A stretch of 64,000 bases of DNA from an uncultured Gammaproteobacteria bacterium. Its GTDB lineage: Bacteria; Pseudomonadota; Gammaproteobacteria; DRLM01. The notes under the pieces are model-generated. The model saw nothing but the letters and a program-made list of their open reading frames with translations. It did no database searches and was not told the DNA's origin. The translations under genes and the position numbers were made by a program. This document shows, in pieces, positions 46,346 to 55,298 of this stretch. The DNA lies in contig CAMYKQ010000062.1 of assembly GCA_947259075.1 (NCBI GenBank), positions 1-64,000 on the forward strand. The letters run 5' to 3'. How positions within the stretch are numbered: the stretch's first letter is position 1; each line of letters opens with the position of its first letter.

Positions 46346-46723
46346 ATGGGGAACAAAACCTTGATCGCGCTGGGCCTGCTGTTTGGCACCATGGGCGCTG
46401 GGATCACCGCACAAGCCGATTCATACACCGACGCCTTCGTCGCCGCGGAAACGGGTAATTACGACAGGGCCTTGACCTTATTCACGCCGCTGGCCGAAGA
46501 GGGTAATGCCCAGGCGCAATTCAACCTCGCGCTGATGTATCACGGCGGATTGGGTGTTAAACGCAGTGAGAAAGAGGCGGTAGAGTGGTATGAACGTGCC
46601 GCCAGCAATGGCTCGAAAGAAGCCCAGGAATTTCTGGCCGTGGGTTATCAAGAGGGCTGGTTTGGTCTGCCGCGCGATTCTAAACAGGCCAATTACTGGT
46701 TTCAGCGTTTGAACGGCTCGTGA
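46346..46723 (+). CDS. Small secreted Sel1-repeat protein
   Basis: 125 residues, signal peptide (LIALGLLFGTMGAGITAQAD) and two to three Sel1 repeats: NYDRALTLFTPLAEEGNAQA, FNLALMYHGGLGVKRSEKEA, and YQEGWFGLPRDSKQANYWFQ. Much shorter than the 273-residue Sel1 protein at 40520 and not its copy. Probably a periplasmic protein-interaction module. Confidence 0.85.
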   Translation: MGNKTLIALGLLFGTMGAGITAQADSYTDAFVAAETGNYDRALTLFTPLAEEGNAQAQFNLALMYHGGLGVKRSEKEAVEWYERAASNGSKEAQEFLAVGYQEGWFGLPRDSKQANYWFQRLNGS

Positions 46724-46761
46724 TGGCCGCAGGAGCGCGCTTGGTGTTTGTCGACATGAAC

Positions 46762-46784
46762 CCGCCCGGTTCAAGGCCGGGCGG
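46762..46784 (+). terminator. GC-rich hairpin after the Sel1 gene
   Basis: CCGCCCGG (46762-46769) pairs with CCGGGCGG (46777-46784); the following bases are only weakly T-rich. Confidence 0.4.
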
Positions 46785-46911
46785 CCCGCCATTTCTTGTC
46801 TATCTTCCCTGTTCAGATAAAAAAGCAGTGATTACCCCCGCAACTAGGTGATGAATTTATAAACTTCCTGCTAGAATGAGCCATCGCGGGCTCGCTGGAG
46901 GTTTGACCATC

Positions 46912-47367
46912 ATGCTGCAAGAACAAAAACTCGCCGGAGAACGTCGCACCCGTTCTTCCAACTTGATCAGTAAACTTGTGGATGCGCGGGCGGATATGCT
47001 GGCAATGTACGGCGACTTGATAGGTAAACGCCCCTTTAACAAGGATGCCAAAGTACCCGCGCTCATTCAGCGTTTTTGCCAATCTTTGGTGGATTACACC
47101 GCTCAAGCCCACTTCCAGCTTTACCGCCATTTCGCCGAAAACCGCGAACGCCGCGTGGCGGTGGTGGCGATTTCCGAGGAAATCTATCCACGCATTCTCG
47201 AAATCACCCGCTTCACCCTCGATTTTAATGACAAATACGATTGCGAAGATCATTGCGAAGTGCTCACCTCGCTGGACAAAGACCTGTCCCGTTTAGGCGA
47301 ACAACTGGCTGATCGCATTGAATTGGAAGATCGCTTGATCTCCGCCTTGATCGGTAGCCGCGCGTAA
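46912..47367 (+). CDS. rsd: Regulator of sigma D (anti-sigma-70), Rsd/AlgQ
   Basis: 151 residues from the ATG at 46912, ten bases after GGAGG; the longer frame from 46876 is not needed. Helical protein with RTRSSNLISKLVDARADMLA, LIQRFCQSLVDYTAQAHFQL, YRHFAENRERR and LDFNDKYDCEDHCEVLTSL, the familiar Rsd/AlgQ pattern. It binds region 4 of the housekeeping sigma factor and frees core polymerase for alternative sigmas, including RpoS; RpoN promoters may gain indirectly. Confidence 0.92.
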   Translation: MLQEQKLAGERRTRSSNLISKLVDARADMLAMYGDLIGKRPFNKDAKVPALIQRFCQSLVDYTAQAHFQLYRHFAENRERRVAVVAISEEIYPRILEITRFTLDFNDKYDCEDHCEVLTSLDKDLSRLGEQLADRIELEDRLISALIGSRA

Positions 47368-47467
47368 ATTTAGCCAAAAGAGGGGGTTCGATCGCCTTGG
47401 CGTCAGCGGAAATAAAATAACAAGCGCAGCGCCACTGCTCGTGGGTGGCGTCCTATGAGAGGGTGTG

Positions 47468-49882
47468 ATGGACGACACGAAGGCCCTCAGGCCAGATCAA
47501 CTTTACCGGCGATGCGATTCTGGCGCATTCGGCTTTAAGACAACGTCTGAACTTGCTGACCTGCAAGAAATAATAGGCCAAAGCCGTGCGCTGGAGGCCA
47601 TCCGCTTCGGCATCAGTATCGCCAACACTGGTTACAACATCTACGCCCTAGGCCCCACCGGCCTCGGCAAACACAGCGTTACCGCCCACTTACTCAGTGA
47701 GCACAGCCGTGACCGGCCCCCGCCGCCGGACTGGTGTTACATTTACAACTTCGATGACCCGCAACGCCCCAGCGCCATTGAGCTGCCCCCCGGCCTCGGA
47801 CGCGGTTTACGCGAGGACATGGCGCACCTCATCGACGATCTGCGTACCGCCATTCCATCACTCTTCGAAAGCGACGAATACCGCAGCCGCGCCCAAGAGA
47901 TCGATGAGGAATTCAAAGAGCGGCAGGACGAAGCCATCACCGCCATCCAAGTCGAAGCCCGCGAACACAACACCGATTTGATCCGCACCCCCTCCGGCTT
48001 CGCCCTGGCGCCCACGAAGGATGGCGAGGTACTTAATCCCGAGGAGTTCGAGCGGCTGCCGGAGGACGAGCAAAAGCGCATCTCCGCCGTGGTGGAAAAA
48101 CTCCAGGCGCGCTTGAAAGAGGTAATCCGCCAAGTGCCGCAATGGCGCAAAGAGGCACGGGAAAAACTCAAGGCCCTTAACCGCGAAATGGCCATCACCG
48201 CCGCCGGTAATCAAGTGGACGCCCTGCGTAAGAAATACGCGGAGCACGGCAAGGTGCTCGTCTACTTGAAGGCGGTGCAGGAAGACATCATCACCCACAT
48301 CGATGACTTCCGCCAGCAAGAGGAAGCCCCGCCCGCCTTGTTCGTCATGCCCGATGGCCACGGCCCCTCGTTCCGCCGTTACACGGTCAACGTGGCGGTC
48401 GACCGCAGCGCCAGCACCGGCGTGCCGATTCTCTACGAAGACAACCCCACTTATCAAAATTTAGTCGGGCGTTTGGAACACGTGGCGATGCTGGGTGCGC
48501 TGGTGACCGATTTCAGCATGATCCACGCCGGCGCGCTGCACCGCGCCAACGGCGGCTATTTGCTCCTCGATGCCCATAAGCTGCTGACTCAGCCTTTTGC
48601 TTGGGAAGGACTCAAACGCGCCTTACGCAGCCGCGAGCTCCACATCGAATCGATGGAACGCATGTTGAGTCTGGTGAGCACCTCCGCCTTGGAGCCCGAG
48701 CCTATTCCGCTCAATCTCAAAGTCGTGTTAATCGGTGACCGGCTCTTGTATTACTTGCTGTGCCAATATGATCCGGAGTTCGCCGATCTGTTCAAGATCG
48801 CCGCGGACTTCGAGGAAGACCTGCAGCGTGACGCGCAAAGCGAACTGCTCTACGCCCAGCTCATCGCCACCATGGCGCGCAAACACCACTTGGCGCCGTT
48901 CACCCGCGACGCGGTGGCGCGCCTCATCGAACACGCCAGCCGTCTCTGCGGCGACACGGAAAAACTCTCTACCCATTTGCGCGGCATCGCCGACCTGCTG
49001 TGCGAGTCCGCCCACTTCGCCGGCGCGGCCAGCGCAGATAACGTCAGCGCCATCCATGTGCAACAGGCCATCGATGCGCAGACCCGCCGTGCCAGCCGCG
49101 TGCAGGAACGCCTGCTCGAATCCATCCGCCGCGGCACCACCTTGATCGCCACCGCCGGCGATGCGGCGGGGCAGGTCAACGGCCTCTCGGTGATAGCCTT
49201 GGGCGGCTACAGTTTCGGCGTGCCGCACCGCATCACCGCCCGCGTGCGGCTGGGCGAGGGCGAGTTGGTGGACATCGAGCGGGAGGTCGAACTGGGCGGC
49301 CCCATCCACTCCAAGGGCGTGCTGATTCTCGCCGGTTATCTTGGCGGCCGCTATGCGGCGGACCTGCCGCTGTCGCTGGCGGCCACCCTGGTCTTCGAGC
49401 AATCCTACGGCGAAGTGGAGGGCGACAGCGCCTCTTCCGCGGAGCTGTACGCGCTGCTCTCCGCCCTCGCGCAAACGCCGCTCAAACAAAGCCTGGCGGT
49501 GACCGGTTCGGTCAACCAGCACGGGGAGGTGCAGGCCATCGGCGGCGTCAACGAAAAGATCGAAGGCTTCTTCGACGTGTGCGCGCTGCGCGGCCTCAGC
49601 GGCGAGCAGGGCGTGTTGATTCCCGCCGCCAATGTGCCGCACCTCATGCTGCGCCGCGACGTGGTCGAGGCGGCGGAACAGGGCCGTTTCCACATCTACC
49701 CGGTGAGCCGCATCGATGAAGGACTGGCCCTGCTCAGCGGCCTGGCCGCCGGCGAGGCGGATGCGGCGGGTAATTTCCCCGGCGAGAGCGTCAACGGCCG
49801 GGTGCGCGCGCGCTTGCGTGACTTCGCCGACTTGCGCCATTCCTTCGTCGCGCCGGTCCGCGGCGCGGACCTCGATGGCTGA
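47468..49882 (+). CDS. Lon-family ATP-dependent protease, YcbZ/LonP type
   Basis: 804 residues from ATG at 47468. Walker A GPTGLGKHS (62-70), a long charged helical insertion (about 120-280) as in YcbZ-like proteins, an AAA part (HRANGGYLLLDAHKLL), and a C-terminal Lon serine protease domain. The catalytic dyad is Ser656 in GDSASSAEL and Lys697 in GVNEKIEGFF, spaced as in Lon. Differs from classic Lon by its N-terminus. Its stop overlaps the Usp-like gene by eight bases, so both are likely translated together. Confidence 0.92.
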   Translation: MDDTKALRPDQLYRRCDSGAFGFKTTSELADLQEIIGQSRALEAIRFGISIANTGYNIYALGPTGLGKHSVTAHLLSEHSRDRPPPPDWCYIYNFDDPQRPSAIELPPGLGRGLREDMAHLIDDLRTAIPSLFESDEYRSRAQEIDEEFKERQDEAITAIQVEAREHNTDLIRTPSGFALAPTKDGEVLNPEEFERLPEDEQKRISAVVEKLQARLKEVIRQVPQWRKEAREKLKALNREMAITAAGNQVDALRKKYAEHGKVLVYLKAVQEDIITHIDDFRQQEEAPPALFVMPDGHGPSFRRYTVNVAVDRSASTGVPILYEDNPTYQNLVGRLEHVAMLGALVTDFSMIHAGALHRANGGYLLLDAHKLLTQPFAWEGLKRALRSRELHIESMERMLSLVSTSALEPEPIPLNLKVVLIGDRLLYYLLCQYDPEFADLFKIAADFEEDLQRDAQSELLYAQLIATMARKHHLAPFTRDAVARLIEHASRLCGDTEKLSTHLRGIADLLCESAHFAGAASADNVSAIHVQQAIDAQTRRASRVQERLLESIRRGTTLIATAGDAAGQVNGLSVIALGGYSFGVPHRITARVRLGEGELVDIEREVELGGPIHSKGVLILAGYLGGRYAADLPLSLAATLVFEQSYGEVEGDSASSAELYALLSALAQTPLKQSLAVTGSVNQHGEVQAIGGVNEKIEGFFDVCALRGLSGEQGVLIPAANVPHLMLRRDVVEAAEQGRFHIYPVSRIDEGLALLSGLAAGEADAAGNFPGESVNGRVRARLRDFADLRHSFVAPVRGADLDG

Positions 49883-50714
49883 AACGCCGCCGCCGTTCGC
49901 ACCGCGGCGCATCGTCGCCGCGGTCGATGCGGGTCCTCGTAGTTTGCCGATCCTGGAGTTCGCGGGCGAACTGGCCGCGGTCAGCGCTGCCGAGCTCAAC
50001 GCCGTCTTTGTCGAAGACATCAATCTTCTGCGCCTCGCCGGGCTGCCCTTCGCCCGCGAAGTGCTGGTCTCCAGCGCGGCGGAAATTCACTTGAGCGAAC
50101 GGCGCATGGTGCGGGTGTTGCGGGCCCAGTCTTATCAGGTGCGACAGGCGGTGGTCCACATCTCCAGCCAACGCCGTTTGCACGGCGGTCTGCAAATCAT
50201 CCGCGGTGCGGTGATCGATTCGCTGCTGGATGTATCCGCGCAATGCGATCTCTTGGTGCTCGGTAAAGACCGTGACGGCAAAAGGCGCGGGCGGGATGGC
50301 GGCATCGCCGCGCAGATCGCGGCCCGCGCTGCCTGTTCCGTAGTCGTGCTCGACCCGGCGCGGCGGCAGCACGCGGTCATCTGTTTCTTCGATGGCGGCG
50401 CCCAAGCTCAACGCCGTTTGACTGCCGCCGCGAGTGTGGCGCGCGTTCCCGGGCGGGAACTGTGGGTGCTGGTGGTGGCGCAAGGGCTGCAGGACTATCA
50501 CCAGCGGCGCGAGGCCGCCCGCCGCATTTTGGCGGCGGAGCGCGCCACCGTGTACTTTGAGCAGGCCGCTAGCGCCGATCTCTCGTGGATGCGGCGCATC
50601 ATAATGGAGCAGCGCGGCGGCATCGCCCTGTTGGATGCCTTGGAATGGCGCGACGCCGCCAATGCGCACAAGCTCATGACGCGCTTGGGCGGGTCGTTAT
50701 TCTTGCTTAACTAG
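49875..50714 (+). CDS. Universal-stress-protein-like protein, coupled to Lon-family gene
   Basis: 279 residues from the ATG at 49875, inside the last codons of the protease gene. RRIVAAVDAGPRSLPILEFA, LNAVFVEDINLLRLAGLPFA and CDLLVLGKDRDGKRRGRDGG with ACSVVVLDP match the UspA fold (first half); the second half looks like a diverged second Usp domain. The G-2x-G-9x-G(S/T) ATP motif is incomplete. Partner or regulator of the protease is an inference from the overlap. Confidence 0.7.
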   Translation: MAETPPPFAPRRIVAAVDAGPRSLPILEFAGELAAVSAAELNAVFVEDINLLRLAGLPFAREVLVSSAAEIHLSERRMVRVLRAQSYQVRQAVVHISSQRRLHGGLQIIRGAVIDSLLDVSAQCDLLVLGKDRDGKRRGRDGGIAAQIAARAACSVVVLDPARRQHAVICFFDGGAQAQRRLTAAASVARVPGRELWVLVVAQGLQDYHQRREAARRILAAERATVYFEQAASADLSWMRRIIMEQRGGIALLDALEWRDAANAHKLMTRLGGSLFLLN

Positions 50715-50787
50715 CCGGTAACGCGGCCGGGCCCCGGCCTTGCATCAGCGAACTTACACCTGTGAACGACACTCTGAATGAGCACCT

Positions 50788-52992
50788 ATGGTTAGCGTGA
50801 CTGACAAAAAGACCGGCACCACCAGCAAAGACCTGCTCGACATCGAGCAGTGGCTAGCCGTCTTGGCGTCGCAGCACCCGCCCGAGGCGGTGGCGTTGAT
50901 CCGCCGTGCCTGCGAAGTGGCCGAACGCGCCCATGCCGGCCAGAATCGCATCTCGGGCGAACCGTATGTGCAGCATGCCTTGGCGGTGGCCAATATCCTC
51001 AGCGGCCTGCAACTCGATCATGAAACGCTCGCCGCCGCCGTGTTGCACGACGTGGTGGAAGACACCGAACTCACCCTGGAACAAATCGAAAAAGACTTCG
51101 GGCCGCTGATCGCCAAATTGGTGAACGGCGTGACCAGAATGGATATGATCCGGCAGTGGCACAGCGGTGATGATGGCGGCAAGCGCGAACAGCGCCAAGC
51201 CGAAACCCTGCGCAAGATGTTGCTGGCCATGGCCGACGACGTGCGCGTGGTGCTGATTAAGCTCGCCGACCGCACCCACAATATGCGCACCTTGGACGCC
51301 TTGCCGCCGGAGCGGCAGCAGCGCATCGCCGAAGAGACGCTCAATATCTACGCGCCGTTGGCCAACCGCTTGGGTATCTGGCACATCAAGTGGGAGCTGG
51401 AGGATTTATCATTCCGCTATTTGCATGCGGAGCGTTACAAGCAAATCGCGCGCATGCTCAACGAACGCCGCGTCGATCGCGAGCGTTACATCAACCAATT
51501 CATGAAGACCCTCAGTCAAACCCTGGCGCAGGCCGGGGTGAACGCCGAAGTCACCGGCCGGCCGAAGCACATCTACAGCATCTGGCGCAAGATGAGCCGC
51601 AAGAACGTCGACTACAATCAAATCTACGACGTGCGCGCGGTGCGCGTGCTGGTGAGCGAGGTGCGCGATTGTTACGCCGCGCTGGGCATCGTCCACGGCT
51701 TGTGGCAATACATTCCGGGCGAGTTTGACGACTACATCGCCACGCCCAAGGAAAATAATTACCAATCCATTCACACCGCGGTGATCGGTCCCGAAGGCAA
51801 AACCGTGGAGGTGCAGATTCGCACCCACGGCATGCATCAGCATTCCGAACTGGGCGTTGCCGCCCACTGGCGTTACAAAGAAGGCAGCGCGCAGGACGCG
51901 GGTTTCGACCGCAAGATCACCTTGCTGCGGCAATTGCTCGAATGGAAAGACGACATCGCCCACACCGAGGACGATGGCCAGTTGCGGAGCGACCTGCTGG
52001 ATGAGCGGGTCTACGTCTTCTCACCGAAGGGTGACATCGTCGATCTGCCCGCCGGTTCCACGCCCTTGGATTTCGCCTACCACATCCATACCGAACTGGG
52101 GCATCGCACCCGTGGCGCCAAGGTCAACGGCCATATGGTGCCGCTGACGTATGTGCTGCAAACCGGACAACAGGTGGACATCCTCACCGTAAAAAAAGGC
52201 ACGCCCAGCCGCGACTGGCTCAATCCCCATCTGGGTTATTTGAAGACCGCGCGGGCGCGCAACAAGGCGCAACACTGGTTCAAGCAGCAAAATCTCGAGG
52301 CGAATATCGCCGCCGGCCGCGCCAGTTTTGAAAAGGAATTGCACCGGCTGGGTCTGGCGGCGGTCAATTTCGAAGACCTCGCTCACCGCCTGCATTTTCC
52401 GCACGCTGATGATCTCTTCGCCGCACTCGGCCGGGGTGACCTTAAAATCGCGCAGGCCATTCATGCCGTGCAACAAACGCAAACACCGGTCAGCGAACCC
52501 CTCTCGAACTTGCCCGCGCCTTCAAGCGCGCCGCGGCGCGAGGGCAGCGGCATTCAAATCATGGGCGTGGGTAATCTCTTGACGCAACTTGCGCGCTGCT
52601 GCAAGCCGGTGCCGGGTGAGCCCATCATCGGTTTCATCACGCGCAGCCGTGGCGTGAGCATTCACCGCCGCGATTGCAGCAGTGTGTTGCGGCAACGCAA
52701 TCAAAATCCGCAAAGGCTGATCGAAGTGGAATGGGGCGGCGTGGCGGAAACCTATCCGGTCGACATCCGCGTAGTGGCCGTCGATCGCCACGGTCTGCTG
52801 CGCGATATCAGTGGCGTGCTCGCCAACGAAAAGATCAACGTCATCGCGGTGGATACGCTTTCCGATAAACAAAAACACCTCGCCCATATGACCTTGACCG
52901 TCGAAATCGGCGGCATCGAAGAGCTGAGCCGCATCCTGGATAAAATCAGTCAGCTGCCCAATATCATCGAAGCGAAACGCGAGACGGGGTGA
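50788..52992 (+). CDS. relA: RelA/SpoT-family (p)ppGpp synthetase with intact hydrolase motifs
   Basis: 734 residues. Layout: HD hydrolase domain, synthetase domain, TGS (VYVFSPKGDIVDLPAGSTPL), zinc/CC motif (LARCCKPVPGEP) and ACT. The synthetase part is RelA-like (YDVRAVRVLVSEVRDCYAAL, IPGEFDDYIATPKENNYQSI), with EFDD at 312-315, the EXDD signature of monofunctional RelA; bifunctional enzymes have RXKD. Yet the hydrolase residues are all present: H63, H87-D88 in VLHDVVEDT, E91-D92, and D161 in KLADRTHNMRT, which RelA of E. coli has lost. It should make (p)ppGpp and may also degrade it. Its 3' end is repeated at 55299-55362. Confidence 0.93.
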   Translation: MVSVTDKKTGTTSKDLLDIEQWLAVLASQHPPEAVALIRRACEVAERAHAGQNRISGEPYVQHALAVANILSGLQLDHETLAAAVLHDVVEDTELTLEQIEKDFGPLIAKLVNGVTRMDMIRQWHSGDDGGKREQRQAETLRKMLLAMADDVRVVLIKLADRTHNMRTLDALPPERQQRIAEETLNIYAPLANRLGIWHIKWELEDLSFRYLHAERYKQIARMLNERRVDRERYINQFMKTLSQTLAQAGVNAEVTGRPKHIYSIWRKMSRKNVDYNQIYDVRAVRVLVSEVRDCYAALGIVHGLWQYIPGEFDDYIATPKENNYQSIHTAVIGPEGKTVEVQIRTHGMHQHSELGVAAHWRYKEGSAQDAGFDRKITLLRQLLEWKDDIAHTEDDGQLRSDLLDERVYVFSPKGDIVDLPAGSTPLDFAYHIHTELGHRTRGAKVNGHMVPLTYVLQTGQQVDILTVKKGTPSRDWLNPHLGYLKTARARNKAQHWFKQQNLEANIAAGRASFEKELHRLGLAAVNFEDLAHRLHFPHADDLFAALGRGDLKIAQAIHAVQQTQTPVSEPLSNLPAPSSAPRREGSGIQIMGVGNLLTQLARCCKPVPGEPIIGFITRSRGVSIHRRDCSSVLRQRNQNPQRLIEVEWGGVAETYPVDIRVVAVDRHGLLRDISGVLANEKINVIAVDTLSDKQKHLAHMTLTVEIGGIEELSRILDKISQLPNIIEAKRETG

Positions 52993-53230
52993 GCGCTCCG
53001 GCTTTCAGTTGCGCGCAAGGTCTAAACAGGTTTTGCCTGGTTCCCAATCAAAGAGAGTTTTTGTATAAACGAAAAACCGCCAATCTCCCAATTGACAAAA
53101 ATAAGCGCTTCAGTTGTAATCAGCCAGCTGTTGTGGCTTGAGTCGTGGTTGTAATGGTGAATCATCTTTTGGTTACCCTTTAAGCGTTCAATCTAAAACG
53201 CAGGGAAGCACAAAGTACAGGAGGCACGGC

Positions 53231-53431
53231 GTGAACAACAACAACAACAACAACAACAACGTCATAGTTTCATTGCAATCGTTTTTCGACCCCTTATTTA
53301 TCCGCACTTCATGTTGGCTCACTACGAGCGTTAAGCTTTTATTGCGATTCACGAGAGAAAAAATTTCATTAGGCTTGGCTGGGCAAGCTTCCGATTTAAT
53401 CCCACCCGATAATTTCTTCCTCACACGCTAG
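53231..53431 (+). CDS. Small ORF with poly-Asn N-terminus
   Basis: 66 residues from a GTG at 53231, seven bases after AGGAGG. The first nine residues after the start are Asn, from nine AAC triplets at 53234-53260, then VIVSLQSFFDPLFIRTSCWL and a basic tail (no family recognised). The ribosome site is excellent, but this could be a decayed gene in the lower-GC insert after relA; repeat length changes would keep the frame. Confidence 0.4.
   Translation: MNNNNNNNNNVIVSLQSFFDPLFIRTSCWLTTSVKLLLRFTREKISLGLAGQASDLIPPDNFFLTR
53234..53260 (+). repeat. (AAC)9 microsatellite
   Basis: Nine perfect AAC triplets, coding for Asn in the small ORF. Triplet units change length without shifting the frame. Confidence 0.95.
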
Positions 53432-53678
53432 ACAACGAGCAGCGTGCCCGTTGCTTGGCGCTGGCCTGCGCTGCCGGTGGCATAGCTGCGCGTGCATCAC
53501 ACTCATGAAATATGGCGGAACCGCCTATGCCGGCGCCGGTGCTTGGTGCCAAGGTTCGCCGTAGTTATAAAGATGTGAATTTCAGATGTGAAAAATAAGG
53601 CCGAGTAAGGCCGATCGTGCGCAAGCCGCGGCAATTGCGCCAGGAATGCGACGCTGCTCAAGTCATTGGGAGGTGGAA

Positions 53679-54242
53679 ATGAAACGGATTTTGCTGAATA
53701 CCGCTTTGATAGGATTACTCGGTATTAGTCAAAGCGGGCTCGCGGCCTCCCAGATGCAAATCGACCAGGCATGGAATAAAGGTTTGGCTTGGCTGTTGAC
53801 CGCTCAACACGGCGATGGCGGTTGGAGTAGCGCGATCGTCAGCGGCAACGCGACACAGCAGGGACTTGGAATACAAACGACCGCGGCAGTGCTGGACGCT
53901 TTGAATGCGATGAACTTCAAGGCCAATTACACCTACTCGGCCGGTGTCGCTTGGTTGTCGAACACCGAAGCCGCCAGCGTGGATGCCTTGGCGCGAGAGG
54001 CGATCGCCATGAAGAACGTGGGCATGGATGCCGCGGCGCACGCTACCCGGCTTGCTTCGTGGCGTAACGATAGGCTGGCCTGGGGGGCTTATCCAGCTTA
54101 CGAAACCGGGCTGCCGGATACGGCCTTAGGCGTGGCGGCACTTATCGACGTGCAGGGCACGGCCTATAACAACACTTCATTGTGTGAAATTTTACCTGCC
54201 CCCGTCGCTGACGGCCATGGAGAGCGCAGCGAGGGCCGTTAG
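53679..54242 (+). CDS. Truncated terpene-cyclase-repeat (squalene-oxidase-like) secreted protein
   Basis: 187 residues with GGGAGGTGG before the ATG. Signal peptide (RILLNTALIGLLGISQSGLA). One clear repeat with a QW-type motif (LTAQHGDGGWSS), followed by LGIQTTAAVLDALNAMN and a second weaker copy (YPAYETGLPDTALGVAALID). Full-length relatives have several repeats and often a PEP-CTERM tail; this one stops after about 165 residues and ends in unrelated low-complexity sequence (ILPAPVADGHGERSEGR), so it looks cut short by a rearrangement near 54203. Confidence 0.55.
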   Translation: MKRILLNTALIGLLGISQSGLAASQMQIDQAWNKGLAWLLTAQHGDGGWSSAIVSGNATQQGLGIQTTAAVLDALNAMNFKANYTYSAGVAWLSNTEAASVDALAREAIAMKNVGMDAAAHATRLASWRNDRLAWGAYPAYETGLPDTALGVAALIDVQGTAYNNTSLCEILPAPVADGHGERSEGR

Positions 54243-54524
54243 TCCCCGATAGTCCACGCCGTCTGCCCTTTCGTAGTTAGGAGCGGAAGCGAGTGACGGA
54301 GAAATGCAGGAGCGGCTTTAGTGGGCGTAGAGTCATTGTAGTAGGCATGATGGAGTGTGACGTGCGAAGGATGAGCGATGTCATACGGAGTCGTGGCGGA
54401 CGCAGGACAGTCGGGGCAAAAGGAATCAATTGTCGCGTCAGCGAGGCGATTTTTGGCAGGGAGGCCATAAAATCAATCTCGAGGTAGCGGCACAATCGAA
54501 CGCATAATATCAAGAGGTGACCCA
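54243..54524. other. 282-bp stretch without a gene
   Basis: Contains the break downstream of the truncated gene; an inverted ACGGCC/GGCCGT pair lies at its left edge. A 78-codon minus-strand frame here shows no family or ribosome site. No clear sigma-54 promoter for the following gene. Confidence 0.4.
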
Positions 54525-55289
54525 GTGGTTAAAAGTAATAAAGTAATCCATAAAATTTCGATTTTTAATCCTGTTTTAGTAGCTTTTATGCTGATATTAG
54601 GTATGCAGTCAGCGCAAGCAGTTTTGTTACAAATTGATAGTGCAGTCAGTCGAGTTCAACATAAAAGCTCGTTGTACCTCCCTCTGTGCATGATTAACTT
54701 GGCGGGCGAGTTGGTGTGTCCACAACCTGAACCAATAACATTTAGTATCGCTGGAAATGTCGAGCTGAATGTGATTCCCCAGTATTTGGAGTTTGATTTC
54801 GGTTATCCCGCCGTAGATCGAACTTTATTGCGGCTGAAAACGAGCAATCTCTCGTCCAGTGCCACTAAGCTTGGTTTTTTCCTCGATGGTACTTATGGTG
54901 TGCTGGGACTTATGACAGGAGAGATGTTTAAAATAAGCGATCACCCCTGTTTCCTATTCGTAGGTCCAGGGTCTTGTAGTGGAGATATAGGAGGGACGCG
55001 CACAAGCTCTAGTGGTAGCTGGGATGGAAATCGGCTCATTTGGAACGGCTATCAAAGTTCGTTTGGTAATGCGTTTACGTATTCAATTACGGCAACTGTA
55101 GCCTCTGTGACAGAGCCTTCTACGTTGTCACTTTTTGTGTTGCCACTCCTACTAGGCGCCATGGTTACTGGGTGGAGGCGTTCCCGGCTGAGTGAATTGC
55201 GACGAACAAGCCGTGCCTGCTTCGCTTCGTGTCGGAATAGATTTTATCGCGCTTTGTATTCTTGGCCGTGGCGCCTCATGAATGGCTGA
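54525..55289 (+). CDS. PEP-CTERM-like surface protein (TEP variant, extended tail)
   Basis: 254 residues from a GTG with AGAGGTG upstream. Signal peptide (NPVLVAFMLILGMQSAQAV). The body is beta-rich with no known domain and GC below that of neighbours. Near the C-terminus TEPSTLSLFVLPLLLGAMVT and WRRSR match a PEP-CTERM sorting signal with Thr in place of Val or Pro before EP. Unlike usual members, the protein runs on for about 35 more residues, rich in Arg and Cys. The stop may have been lost, or the tail may block sorting. Lies in the segment between relA and the relA remnant. Confidence 0.6.
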   Translation: MVKSNKVIHKISIFNPVLVAFMLILGMQSAQAVLLQIDSAVSRVQHKSSLYLPLCMINLAGELVCPQPEPITFSIAGNVELNVIPQYLEFDFGYPAVDRTLLRLKTSNLSSSATKLGFFLDGTYGVLGLMTGEMFKISDHPCFLFVGPGSCSGDIGGTRTSSSGSWDGNRLIWNGYQSSFGNAFTYSITATVASVTEPSTLSLFVLPLLLGAMVTGWRRSRLSELRRTSRACFASCRNRFYRALYSWPWRLMNG

Positions 55290-55298
55290 ATGTTGTGA

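Noticed and set aside
53234-53260. Phase-variable switch at the AAC repeat
   Set aside because: Triplet changes do not alter the reading frame, so on/off switching is not expected.
54277-54513. 78-codon minus-strand frame
   Set aside because: No family, no ribosome site; probably decayed DNA.
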